DNA of 64,000 nt from Treponema sp. UBA4307 (GTDB lineage: Bacteria > Spirochaetota > Spirochaetia > Treponematales > Treponemataceae), in the NCBI GenBank assembly GCA_002394685.1, contig DGUP01000002.1, positions 1 to 64,000 on the forward strand, written 5' to 3'. The stretch's first letter is position 1; each line of letters starts with the position of its first letter. A program made the position numbers and the translations under genes. A model generated the notes under the pieces. That model had not been told where the DNA came from. It made no database searches and was given only the letters and a program-made list of their open reading frames with translations. Of this stretch, positions 34,795 to 43,248 are shown in pieces.

Positions 34795-36804
34795 TTAAAT
34801 CTTAAACTGTCCAATATTGGAATCGATATCTGTAACACAATCGTCAAGATTATCATCAAGTAAAGTTATATCCTTAATTGATTTTCCAATATTTGAAACA
34901 GCATTATTCATTTCCTGGGAAGATGCCCTGAACTCCTGCTGAGTTTCTTCAAGTTTCTTAACAATACTGAGAATGTTCTGGGATGCCATATGCATTTCAT
35001 CAGAAGAGCCCTTTACTTCAGAAGTTGAAGTATTCATTTCGCCCAAAGCAGCAAGCACTTGTTTTGAACCTTCCTGCTGCTCTTCCATTGCAGACCTGAT
35101 CTGATTTACCAGCTGGGTAGTTGTCTGAATTTCATTATTGATTGTATCAAAAGCCTCTGAAGATTCACCGGAAGCATCAACAACCATAGAAATACTGTCA
35201 GTAATTTCCTTTAACTGATTTCCAATTGCATCTGACTGCTCAGAAGAAGTTTCTGCCAGTTTACGAATTTCATCAGCAACTACAGCAAAGCCTTTTCCTG
35301 CTTCTCCTGCGTGGGCTGCTTCAATTGCCGCATTCATGGCAAGCAGGTTTGTCTGTTCAGCAATAGCAGCAATAGTATCGTTTGCATTTACCAGTACAAC
35401 AGATGATTCTGAAATCTTTGTTAAAAGAGAACTTACAACATTATTTTTGTCAGTTCCAATTTCAGTTGCCTGAGAAAGATTTTCAAATTCCCTGGCCATT
35501 GATTCAACTGAAGAAGTAACAGAATTAATATTTCCAACCATTTCTTCAATGGAAGCAGAAGCCTGTGTAATGGAAGAAGACTGTCCTTCAATCATTGAAT
35601 TCAAATTATCGATATTAGCAGAAATCTGTGTAACTGCACTTGAGGTGGAATTAATTGCGTCCTGCTGCACTCCAAATACCTTGTTGGAAACATCCATGGA
35701 CTTGTTGATTTCCTGCAGGTTTCTGTTTGTTTCTCCAACCTTTTCCTTAAGATTTACCGCAGCCATTTCCAGAGTATTTTTTGATTGATTTATTTTTTTC
35801 ACCGTTGAATGAATCTGTTCAATAAAATCATTAATTGAAGAAAGAATATCCTGCAGCTGATCTTTGCGTTTAATTTCAAAACGGCTGGTTAAATCCTTAT
35901 CACCTGAATTCAAATTAACCATCTGCTTTTTAACTTTATTAATCTGAGAAAAGATTATGGCAACAACTATAACAACAAAGATCTGAATTATAATAATCAC
36001 AGGAATGGAAGTTGTAATAACTCTGTTTGTAAGAGTATAAACTGGCATACTGACTTCTTTGTTACTGATTGCAGTATAAACCATGTAAGACTGATTCTTT
36101 ATCTGAATATTTTCTTTTATAACAGTTTCTCTTTCATAGTCCGGCAGTGATCCAACTAAAAAAACTGACCCATCCCCATTGTTTTCCTGAATGCAGACAT
36201 GACCTGAATTATAAAACTTAATATCAAAAGCGTTACGAAGAACCTTTGGTTCCAGGAATCCAACAAAAACACCTTTTTTAGTTTCCCTGGTATTTTTATC
36301 CTTATAGCTGAAACCCTTCATAATTGGAATAGCTTCCACACCACGGTTATTCACGTAAAGGCTTCCAACAAAAATATCCGTTCCCTTAAGATGCTCTTTG
36401 TAATATTCACGATTTCTGATATCAGAACTTCCATTATAGCCGCTGCTTGAAGAATAAGTTCCCACACCCCCGTCTTCATCAAAAGCAACCATAACGTAAT
36501 TGTATTCGTCTGGAATATCCTTTTCCATAAGATATGAAACAATTGACTCTCTGGTATCTTCTTCATCAACAAGAGTTTCCTGATAATTCTCAAGCATTAT
36601 GATTTTATCATTAAACCACTGGTTAACTGAGGCCTCAATTAAATCTGCATTGGTCTGCAGGGAACCTTCAAATATTTCCCTGACAGGTTTTCGTACTGAA
36701 TGAATACAGTAGCCTAAAATTGCTGCAAGAAGTGGAAAAATAACGGCAAAGGAAAGCATGCCGTACCTGAATAAGAGATTTACTTTTTTAAGCTTAGTCT
36801 GCAC
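34795..36804 (-). CDS. Methyl-accepting chemotaxis protein with Cache-type periplasmic sensor
   Basis: 669 aa. Start is GTG, with GGGGG eight bases upstream. A first helix (about 12-30) is followed by a periplasmic region of about 240 residues with Cache-like features (NREYYKEHLKGTDIF, then IPIMKGFSY), a second helix (275-298), HAMP and a long coiled coil. The signalling tip reads EQTNLLAMNAAIEAAHAGEA, GFAVVADEIRKLAE. It reports ligand occupancy to CheA/CheW. A candidate small RNA with its own terminator lies 140 bases upstream on the same strand, so this gene needs its own promoter or read-through. Confidence 0.92.
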   Translation of the reverse strand: MQTKLKKVNLLFRYGMLSFAVIFPLLAAILGYCIHSVRKPVREIFEGSLQTNADLIEASVNQWFNDKIIMLENYQETLVDEEDTRESIVSYLMEKDIPDEYNYVMVAFDEDGGVGTYSSSSGYNGSSDIRNREYYKEHLKGTDIFVGSLYVNNRGVEAIPIMKGFSYKDKNTRETKKGVFVGFLEPKVLRNAFDIKFYNSGHVCIQENNGDGSVFLVGSLPDYERETVIKENIQIKNQSYMVYTAISNKEVSMPVYTLTNRVITTSIPVIIIIQIFVVIVVAIIFSQINKVKKQMVNLNSGDKDLTSRFEIKRKDQLQDILSSINDFIEQIHSTVKKINQSKNTLEMAAVNLKEKVGETNRNLQEINKSMDVSNKVFGVQQDAINSTSSAVTQISANIDNLNSMIEGQSSSITQASASIEEMVGNINSVTSSVESMAREFENLSQATEIGTDKNNVVSSLLTKISESSVVLVNANDTIAAIAEQTNLLAMNAAIEAAHAGEAGKGFAVVADEIRKLAETSSEQSDAIGNQLKEITDSISMVVDASGESSEAFDTINNEIQTTTQLVNQIRSAMEEQQEGSKQVLAALGEMNTSTSEVKGSSDEMHMASQNILSIVKKLEETQQEFRASSQEMNNAVSNIGKSIKDITLLDDNLDDCVTDIDSNIGQFKI

Positions 36805-36944
36805 AAAATTGCCCCCGATCTTTTTGTAATAGATTACATTTTATCAAAATATCATTCTTATGCAAGAATATCATTATTATACACTATTTATTCGTATAGT
36901 TAATTAAAAATGATTAAAAATTATTCTTTTACAGGATTTTTTAA

Positions 36945-36974
36945 AAACCAAAAACCCCGCCTTTTATAGCGGGG
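36945..36974 (-). terminator. Intrinsic terminator of the candidate small RNA
   Basis: A six-base GC stem with an eight-base loop is followed on the minus strand by TTTTTGG and more T. Confidence 0.8.
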
Positions 36975-37061
36975 CTCCTGTACGAAAGAATCACTGCCCG
37001 GTTAGTTGGATTTGGGCTTGTGTTCTTCAATCCGATAATCACGACCGGATAATAATTGTAT
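36945..37061 (-). ncRNA. Candidate small RNA or prematurely terminated leader, about 115 nt
   Basis: A strong promoter at 37068-37096 and an intrinsic terminator (CCCCGC 36955-36960 with GCGGGG 36969-36974, then a T run on the minus strand) delimit a unit with no credible open frame. The 5' half can fold into nested stems (36998-37002 with 37044-37048; 37008-37012 with 37029-37033). I cannot match it to SRP RNA, 6S RNA or a riboswitch class with confidence. It lies between tRNA-Leu and the chemoreceptor gene on the same strand, so it could be an attenuating leader or an independent RNA. Confidence 0.6.
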
Positions 37062-37067
37062 GATTTA

Positions 37068-37096
37068 ATAATACAGGCAGAATTCTCACTTGTCAA
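37068..37096 (-). promoter_or_regulatory. Strong promoter of the candidate small RNA
   Basis: On the minus strand a consensus TTGACA (37091-37096), a 17-base spacer and TATTAT (37068-37073). It is the closest match to the sigma-70 consensus that I found in the window. Confidence 0.75.
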
Positions 37097-37257
37097 ATAA
37101 TTTTTTAGCTTTTTGTGAATATTAAAAAATCCATTTTCTGGGCAGCCATAAAATTTTTGTGATTAATTTTTTTTCCTGCACAGGGTATTTTTCACTTCTT
37201 CTTCAACTTATAAATTGAAGTATGTTGCAGCTGTAAGCATCTGGCCATAAAAAAGAC

Positions 37258-37294
37258 AAAAAAAAGGAGTCAACTAGACGTATTGTTGACTCCT
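37258..37294 (-). terminator. Rho-independent terminator after tRNA-Leu
   Basis: A perfect ten-base stem (37265-37274 with 37285-37294) is followed on the minus strand by a T run. It lies directly downstream of the tRNA. Confidence 0.85.
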
Positions 37295-37301
37295 CAAAAC
37301 A

Positions 37302-37387
37302 TGCCCGGAACCAGAATCGAACTGGCACGATATTTAACTATCGAGGGATTTTAAGTCCCTTGCGTCTACCAATTCCGCCATCCGGGC
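37302..37387 (-). tRNA. tRNA-Leu (UAA)
   Basis: An 86-base class II tRNA. The minus strand begins GCCCGGA and ends TCCGGGCA, giving a full seven-base acceptor stem with discriminator A. The anticodon arm GGGA-CTTAAAA-TCCC gives UAA. The long variable arm and the TTCGATT T-loop are visible. The CCA end is not encoded. It is followed by its own terminator. Confidence 0.96.
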
Positions 37388-37455
37388 AAGTGGTAAAATA
37401 ATATATTATTTAAGATATTTTATCAAGTGCGGAAACCAATAAATATATTTACATT

Positions 37456-37911
37456 TTATAAAGCAATCCTCACACCTTTTTCTTTCAGCAGATCGACCAG
37501 TTCATTAAAGGAATTATCAGACCTGACAGAAGGAATGTCTACCTGAACAGACTTTCCATCCTTACAGTGAATTACCCAGTAGATTGTTTGACTTAATTTT
37601 GAAGTAGGAGTACTTTTTCGTTTTTCAATCAGTTCAATTTCATTGTAGAAGAATTTATAACTTTTAAAGTGTGAATAAAAAATGATTTTCTCCTCATCAT
37701 ATAAAGTTCGGTTAGTCATATTCTGTAGAGCCCCGAGAACAAAAGTCATAACTCCAAGAGCAAAAAAACCTGAAAACATTATTTTACCTGCTGTAGAAAT
37801 ATTAGGACTTTTTAATATTATGTAAATGAGGACGAACATCAAAAGACAGAATAAGGAAATAATAACAGACAAAACTGTATTTATGGATTTTGAACTTTCT
37901 ATACTTTTCAT
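37456..37911 (-). CDS. Two-helix membrane protein with PH-like cytoplasmic domain
   Basis: 151 aa. Helices at about 10-34 and 42-65 are followed by a beta-rich domain (70-150) with the pattern of small bacterial PH-like membrane proteins (EEKIIFYSHFKSYKFFYNEI, then a Trp-containing strand). No specific function is recognised. AAAGGA precedes the ATG. It appears to be monocistronic, just upstream of tRNA-Leu on the same strand. Confidence 0.6.
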   Translation of the reverse strand: MKSIESSKSINTVLSVIISLFCLLMFVLIYIILKSPNISTAGKIMFSGFFALGVMTFVLGALQNMTNRTLYDEEKIIFYSHFKSYKFFYNEIELIEKRKSTPTSKLSQTIYWVIHCKDGKSVQVDIPSVRSDNSFNELVDLLKEKGVRIAL

Positions 37912-37971
37912 AGACTTTCCTTTTTTTAAATTATAACACGGATATTTTCAGCAGACCATAAAAAAGGAAAA

Positions 37972-38010
37972 CAAAAAAAAGCACCTCAAAATCATAAGAC
38001 TTTGAAGTGC
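37972..38010 (-). terminator. Rho-independent terminator of gatCA
   Basis: Arms 37981-37990 and 38001-38010 pair with one mismatch. A run of T follows on the minus strand, 30 bases after the gatA stop. Confidence 0.8.
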
Positions 38011-38039
38011 CTTCCATGACATATCTGTCAGTTTATTTT

Positions 38040-39548
38040 TCAGCTGCGAACCGGAATTCCACAGCCCTGGTGTTCATTTTCCCAGCTTTGTGCCAGACGA
38101 AGGATTTTTACTTCATCAAACATCTTTCCTGCAAACTGAATTCCTACAGGCATTTTTCCCTTTGCTTCAGAAGTATTTCCAGCAGGAATACTGATAGAAG
38201 GAATACGGGCAAGGTTTACAAATGTTGTGAACAAGTCACTCAGGTACATTTCAAGAGGATCATCAACTTTTGAACCTAACTTGAAAGCTGCTGTTGGACA
38301 AGTTGGACAAAGAATCAAATCGTAGTTCTCAAAGAGAGCTGCAACTTCACGCTGAATACGGGCACGAACTGACATACCCTTTTTGTATGTATCACCAGAG
38401 AACTGTTCAGAAAGAACATAGTTACCAATAATGATACGGCGCTTTACTTCAGGACCAAATCCTGCTGAACGGGTATCAACATAAAGTTCATCATAGCCCT
38501 GTCCATTATCAACACGGCTTCCATAGCGGATACCGTCAAAACGGCTCAAGTTAGATGCGGCTTCTGACAAAGCAATTACGTAATAGCTCGCAATGCTTGC
38601 ATCCAGAATAGGCAGGTCAACAGTTTCAATCTTTGCCCCCTTTGCTTCAAACCACTTTCTGACTGAATCAAATACAGAACTTACATCAGGATCCATACCC
38701 TTTGTTTCAAGGAACTGCTTTGGAATAGCAATCTTCATCTTACTGATTTCTTCATCAGAATATGCCTGAAGCTTTTTCAGATTCTCAAAACCTGGAAGAT
38801 CTGTAGATGTATCATCATAAAAATCTGTACCGCACATTACGCTTAATGGAGAAGCAATATCCTGTGGAGTGTGGCCCATAATACCAACCTGGTCTAAAGA
38901 AGAACCGTAAGCAACTACACCCCAGCGGCTAAGAACACCGTAGGTTGGTTTAAGACCATAAACACCACAGTAAGAAGCAGGCAGACGAACTGAACCACCA
39001 GTTTCTGTACCAATACCAAAAATTGCCTGATTAGCACTTACAGCAGCAGTTGAACCGCCGGAAGAACCACCGGAAACATATTCACGGTTAATAGGATTTC
39101 TTGTAGGACCGTAGCTTGAATATTCAGTAGAAGAGCCCATTGCAAATTCATCCTGATTACATCTTCCTAAAGGAATTGCACCTGCATCCTTAAGACGCTT
39201 GATTACAGTTGCGTTGTATGGAGCAACATAGCCCTGGAGAATTTTGCTGGAACAGGTAAGCCTTTTGCCCTGAACTGAAATATTATCTTTGTTTGCAAAA
39301 GGAATTCCAAGGAGAGGCTTTTGTTCAAAAAGTGAATCCATAGTTCCGTCAGCCCTGGCCTTTGAAATTTCTTCATCAGCTTTTTTTGCAAGATCCAGAA
39401 CATCATCATAGATTTCAAGGAAAGCATTCAAAGGAAGTTCAGATTTTTTATCTGCTTCAAATGCATCAATTGAATTCTGTACAAGCTGAGCAGAAGTAAC
39501 TTTGCCAGCCTTTAATTCTTCAACAGTATCTTTAATTGTGTATGTCAT
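38040..39548 (-). CDS. gatA: Asp/Glu-tRNA amidotransferase subunit A
   Basis: 502 aa amidase-signature protein. It releases ammonia from glutamine for amidation of Glu-tRNA(Gln) or Asp-tRNA(Asn). The catalytic set is visible: the Lys in PFANKDNISV (about residue 82), the cis-Ser in VSGGSSGGSTAAV and the nucleophile Ser in TETGGSVRLPASYCG. CAGGA precedes the ATG. gatC lies 21 bases upstream. gatB, the kinase/transfer subunit, is not in this window. Confidence 0.95.
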   Translation of the reverse strand: MTYTIKDTVEELKAGKVTSAQLVQNSIDAFEADKKSELPLNAFLEIYDDVLDLAKKADEEISKARADGTMDSLFEQKPLLGIPFANKDNISVQGKRLTCSSKILQGYVAPYNATVIKRLKDAGAIPLGRCNQDEFAMGSSTEYSSYGPTRNPINREYVSGGSSGGSTAAVSANQAIFGIGTETGGSVRLPASYCGVYGLKPTYGVLSRWGVVAYGSSLDQVGIMGHTPQDIASPLSVMCGTDFYDDTSTDLPGFENLKKLQAYSDEEISKMKIAIPKQFLETKGMDPDVSSVFDSVRKWFEAKGAKIETVDLPILDASIASYYVIALSEAASNLSRFDGIRYGSRVDNGQGYDELYVDTRSAGFGPEVKRRIIIGNYVLSEQFSGDTYKKGMSVRARIQREVAALFENYDLILCPTCPTAAFKLGSKVDDPLEMYLSDLFTTFVNLARIPSISIPAGNTSEAKGKMPVGIQFAGKMFDEVKILRLAQSWENEHQGCGIPVRS

Positions 39549-39569
39549 CTGTATTTCCTGAATAATTGA

Positions 39570-39881
39570 TTAAGCGCCTTCACCAAGAACCTTTGGAACC
39601 TGGAAGTAGCCGTCGAGGAAGTTGTCCTTGTTGATGTTCTTTACATCGTGCATTTCAAGTCCAGGAACGACTTCATCTTCCCTAAGCTGTTCTGCTGTTG
39701 TTGTTGGATATGCGTCGTAAGGATTTTCACTATCATCATATTTTGAAAGGATGTCAAAATAGCTAACGATATCATCAACCTGTTTTTTCAAGGTTTCCAT
39801 ATTTGTACTTTCTGGTGAAAGTCTTGAAAGATAGAGAAGATTCTTAAGTGTTTCTTCATTTACTGTTCTTTTATCGCTCAT
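39570..39881 (-). CDS. gatC: Asp/Glu-tRNA amidotransferase subunit C
   Basis: 103 aa from the ATG at 39881. It stabilises GatA on GatB. Recognised by the helical N-terminus (ETLKNLLYLSRLSPE), a DIVSYFDILSKYD segment and the closing FQVPKVLGEG, which is highly typical. Longer in-frame starts fall within the preceding terminator. There is no Shine-Dalgarno sequence; a TATAGT box (39889-39894) ends seven bases before the ATG, suggesting a leaderless gatCA transcript. Confidence 0.9.
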   Translation of the reverse strand: MSDKRTVNEETLKNLLYLSRLSPESTNMETLKKQVDDIVSYFDILSKYDDSENPYDAYPTTTAEQLREDEVVPGLEMHDVKNINKDNFLDGYFQVPKVLGEGA

Positions 39882-39920
39882 AGGCTTAACTATATCGAAT
39901 TTTAAGGATTTATGGAATAT

Positions 39921-39959
39921 AAAAAAGCCAGTCCTTTGCAATTTAAGAACCGGCTTTTT
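39921..39959 (-). terminator. Terminator of the acyl-CoA synthetase gene
   Basis: AAAAAGCC and GGCTTTTT arms with further pairing inside (ACTGG/CCGGT-like) lie 20 bases after the synthetase stop, followed by T on the minus strand. The gatC promoter lies directly beyond it. Confidence 0.7.
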
Positions 39960-39978
39960 CAGTCTTCTTCAGATTGAT

Positions 39979-42210
39979 TTATTTTTTACTGCTTTTTGAA
40001 GTAGTCTTCTTTTCTGAAGTACCTGTCTTCTTTGTTGAAGAGGTCTTCTTTTCAGCAGTATCTGCTTTTTTTGTTGAAGAAGTTTTCTTTGCAGTGGTAG
40101 CTGCTTTCTTTGTTGAAGATGTCTTCTTTTCAGTGGCAGCTGCTTTCTTTGCTGAAGAGGCAGTCTTCTTTTCAGCAGAAATTGCCTTCTTCGCGGTAGA
40201 AGCAGGAGCTTTCTTTGCTGAAGAGGCAGCCTTCTTTTCAGCAGTAGTACTCTTCCTTGCAGTAGAAGTGGTCTTTTTTGCTGAAGATGTCTTCTTTGCA
40301 GCAGCTTTGGTTATTTCAGGAACTTCAACCCGCTTTATAGACTGGGCTCTTGTAGGGTCAGACAGAACCTTCTTTACAGATTCTGCATTGTCAGCATTTT
40401 CTGTCTTTGCCACTTCAATTTCCTTGTTTTTCTGAGCAAGGGCTAACTTTGCCTTAGCATCTTCTTTTTCAAGTCTGGCATCAGCTTTTTTATCTTTTCT
40501 GGTCTTTGTGCGCAAATCGTAAAGATAGCGCTTGATTTTCTGGCTGGCAGTCTTTTCAAATTCCGGAACCTGTTCTATGCGGCCGATTCTTGAAGAAGAA
40601 TTAGTTCTGCTGTTTACAAAATACTGAATTTCACCAAGAATCTTTTCCTTCTGATAAGCAATATCCTTCTGGAATTCTTCTGCCATTTCCTTAAAGTTTG
40701 GAATGTTGATTTTAGAGCGGGCTTCAGCTTCAGCCTCAACCTTTTCTTCATCTACATTAACAAGGGCAACGAGAGAAGTATCATCTTCTACAACCAGAGA
40801 TTCGTTTACAAAAGGATGCTGGTTAAGAACAAATTCAATATCCTCAGGATAAATATTTTCTCCGCTCGGGCCAAGAATCATATTCTTGCTTCTGCCTTTC
40901 AGGATAAGACGGTAAAGACCCTTTCTCTTTTTAATAACGCCCAGGTCACCTGTTTTAAAATATCCGGGACCACAGTCATCATTTTCATTAGTAAAGGTAT
41001 TTTCAGTAAGGGCAGGATCCTTGTAGTAGCCCTTCATTACATTTGGACCCTTTACAACAATTTCACCTACCCCCTTTGAATTAGCATTAGCAATTCTCAA
41101 ATCAAGTCCAGGTAAAAGTGGTCCGATTGTTCCAGGCATTGTAACCTTAACACCGGAACCTGCCAGAAGAGGTGCAGTTTCTGTAAGTCCGTAGCCGATT
41201 GCATAAGGGAATTTTGCAAGACGCATAAATTTTTCTACAACAGGATCTACTTTTGAACCGCCAATTCCAAAGAATACAAGTTTTCCACCAAAAGTCTTTT
41301 TCAATTCCTTACCCGCTTTACGGCAAAGAATTCTCCGTGTTGGAGGGAATTTTGACAAAAATTTAATGAATCCATTTTTTGTAAATGCAGGTACGATTTT
41401 TGCCTTATAAATCTTTTCCATAATAAGTGGAACTGAAAGTACGATTGTTGGCTGAACCAGCTTGAAAGCAGGAAGCAAGGCACTTACTACAGGCGGTTTA
41501 CCAAGATAGTAAACAGCTGAACCGTTCATAATCTGCATTGAGAAACCAATTGTAAATTCATAAACGTGAGAAAGAGGAAGGAAAGAAACACAGCGGTCAA
41601 GCTTATTAACACGATGGAAAGACTGACCTCCAACTGCATTCCAGACCAGGCTCTTATTGCTTAATTCAACGCCTTTTGATCTTCCTGTAGTTCCTGAAGT
41701 ATAAATAATTGAAGCGGTATCATCTTCTTCACATTCATGAGCTTTAAGGTCTTCAACTTTTACAACTTTACCCTTTTTGCCGCTGATGACAGAAAAATCA
41801 TCAATCTTTATAATGAGTTTAGGTAAAACCTTTTTAATATCCTTGATTTTATTGTAAAGTCTTTCTTCAACAACAATTGCATCTACTCCGCAGTGAGAAA
41901 AAATAGATTCAATTTCGTTTTTTGAAAAATCCGGAAGAAGAGGAACTGCAATCATTCCCCGGTTTACAATTCCAAAATAAGAAATTCCCCATTCAGGGCG
42001 GCCCAGACTGAGGATGGCAATTTTGCTGCCGGTTTTCATTCCGTAAGTTTCAAGAAGAGCTGAAAATTCAAGACTCTTATCATTAAGCTGCTGATAGGTG
42101 ATTGCTTCTTTTCCTACAATTCCAAGAGCCGGTCTTTCTCCAAACTTTGCAACACTGTTTTTAAGCATGGCCTGGAATGTATATTTTCCCAAATCTTTTA
42201 TTGTTTCCAT
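39979..42210 (-). CDS. AMP-forming long-chain acyl-CoA synthetase with lysine-rich C-terminal tail
   Basis: 743 aa. The adenylate-forming core spans about 1-560: SIIYTSGTTGRSKGVELS (phosphate loop), YGLTETAPLL, YFKTGDLG and the hinge GRSKNMILGPSGENIYPEDI. It activates fatty acids to acyl-CoA via acyl-AMP and resembles FadD-type enzymes. The last roughly 110 residues are an unusual repeat of Lys, Ala, Ser and Thr (units such as SAKKTTSTARK, AEKKAASSAKKA), resembling histone H1 tails; most FadD proteins lack this. AGGAG lies 12 bases before the ATG. The tail suggests binding to nucleic acid or membrane phospholipid; this is inference. Confidence 0.88.
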   Translation of the reverse strand: METIKDLGKYTFQAMLKNSVAKFGERPALGIVGKEAITYQQLNDKSLEFSALLETYGMKTGSKIAILSLGRPEWGISYFGIVNRGMIAVPLLPDFSKNEIESIFSHCGVDAIVVEERLYNKIKDIKKVLPKLIIKIDDFSVISGKKGKVVKVEDLKAHECEEDDTASIIYTSGTTGRSKGVELSNKSLVWNAVGGQSFHRVNKLDRCVSFLPLSHVYEFTIGFSMQIMNGSAVYYLGKPPVVSALLPAFKLVQPTIVLSVPLIMEKIYKAKIVPAFTKNGFIKFLSKFPPTRRILCRKAGKELKKTFGGKLVFFGIGGSKVDPVVEKFMRLAKFPYAIGYGLTETAPLLAGSGVKVTMPGTIGPLLPGLDLRIANANSKGVGEIVVKGPNVMKGYYKDPALTENTFTNENDDCGPGYFKTGDLGVIKKRKGLYRLILKGRSKNMILGPSGENIYPEDIEFVLNQHPFVNESLVVEDDTSLVALVNVDEEKVEAEAEARSKINIPNFKEMAEEFQKDIAYQKEKILGEIQYFVNSRTNSSSRIGRIEQVPEFEKTASQKIKRYLYDLRTKTRKDKKADARLEKEDAKAKLALAQKNKEIEVAKTENADNAESVKKVLSDPTRAQSIKRVEVPEITKAAAKKTSSAKKTTSTARKSTTAEKKAASSAKKAPASTAKKAISAEKKTASSAKKAAATEKKTSSTKKAATTAKKTSSTKKADTAEKKTSSTKKTGTSEKKTTSKSSKK

Positions 42211-42264
42211 ATATTGTGTGCGCTCCTAAAAAAAAGGTACAAATAATTAAACTGTAAGTAAAGT

Positions 42265-43146
42265 TTAATTTTCCTCAAACTCATTCAAATCTTCAAAAAT
42301 GCTGGCATCAATTTTAAGACCACCAGAAGTTTCAGTTTCTGCAGGAGTTACTGCATCAACGAAAGTATCACCAAAAATCTGTGCAGGATCTGCTTTAGAA
42401 TTCAAATCTTCCTCAAAGTAATCAAAAGATTCAGCGGACACTTCTTCTTCTGTTTTTTCAGGAAGAACTTCATCAAAGTTATTTGTTTCCGGAGTTGTAT
42501 TTTTCTGTGAAAGGTCAGATATAAATGTTACCTGAGGGAAAAGTTTAATGATTTTTCTAATTGTCTCAGTTGATTCAGTTTTATTGAATTCAAAAAGTTC
42601 TTCAAGACTGTCAAACCAGGAATCCCCCTGATTGAATTCATTTACATCAACAAGAAGCTGAGTAATATTTTTTACGCCATCATAGAGAATGCCCTGAAAA
42701 TATCCAAAACTGTTCCAGGACATTTCAAAATCAGCAGTATCATACATTTTTGCCTTAAGATTTTTGTACCAGTCATCAACTTTTTCCAGTTCAGCTTCAT
42801 CAGTAATTAAATTATTGAAAGAGCCGTCCCTTAAATCTGCAAAAGTATTCTTAATCTTGTTTGCCTTAGACTGGTCAATTCCGTCATACTGATTGTAGAG
42901 GGAAGCCAGTTCCAGCAGCTGGGCTTCTTCAGCTTTATACAAAGACAGAGGATAATACTCAGTTGCAGCAGAATCTAGATTTCCTAACTGATCTATCACT
43001 CTTGGAAGGCGAATAAGTTCAGTTCCGTCTTCATCAACAATAATTTCGTGTCCTTTATAGGATTCAGTTTTTGATTTGCATGAGAAAAATGCTGTGGATG
43101 CTGCCGCAGCTAAAATTATAGCAGCAAATTTTAAATTCCGTTTCAT
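42265..43146 (-). CDS. Lipoprotein of unknown function
   Basis: 293 aa. The N-terminus has a lipoprotein signal ending AFFSC (Cys about residue 23). The mature part is acidic and helical, with no recognised domain; the C-terminal third is rich in Glu, Thr and Pro. GGGAGGA precedes the ATG. It stands 54 bases upstream of the acyl-CoA synthetase on the same strand and may share its transcript. Confidence 0.65.
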   Translation of the reverse strand: MKRNLKFAAIILAAAASTAFFSCKSKTESYKGHEIIVDEDGTELIRLPRVIDQLGNLDSAATEYYPLSLYKAEEAQLLELASLYNQYDGIDQSKANKIKNTFADLRDGSFNNLITDEAELEKVDDWYKNLKAKMYDTADFEMSWNSFGYFQGILYDGVKNITQLLVDVNEFNQGDSWFDSLEELFEFNKTESTETIRKIIKLFPQVTFISDLSQKNTTPETNNFDEVLPEKTEEEVSAESFDYFEEDLNSKADPAQIFGDTFVDAVTPAETETSGGLKIDASIFEDLNEFEEN

Positions 43147-43248
43147 ATATGTGTTCCTCCCGAGGATTAAAAGATTTTATCATACATTTGCTATTTTTTC
43201 GATATAAACTTTTACAAATAACACAAGATTCAATCAATAAAATATAAA

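Noticed and set aside
36945..37061. Assignment of the candidate small RNA to the ZTP, c-di-GMP or SRP RNA families
   Set aside because: A GGTCGTGA followed by CCGGG faintly recalls ZTP riboswitches, but the other conserved parts are missing. The c-di-GMP core and the SRP GGAAG-type loop are also absent.
40000..40330. Possible tandem DNA repeat or CRISPR-like array
   Set aside because: The periodicity comes from codons of the Lys/Ala/Ser/Thr tail; units are degenerate, in frame and without spacers.
39974..40435. Plus-strand frame of 153 codons with Val/Phe/Glu/Ala repeats
   Set aside because: It is antisense to the lysine-rich tail of the acyl-CoA synthetase.
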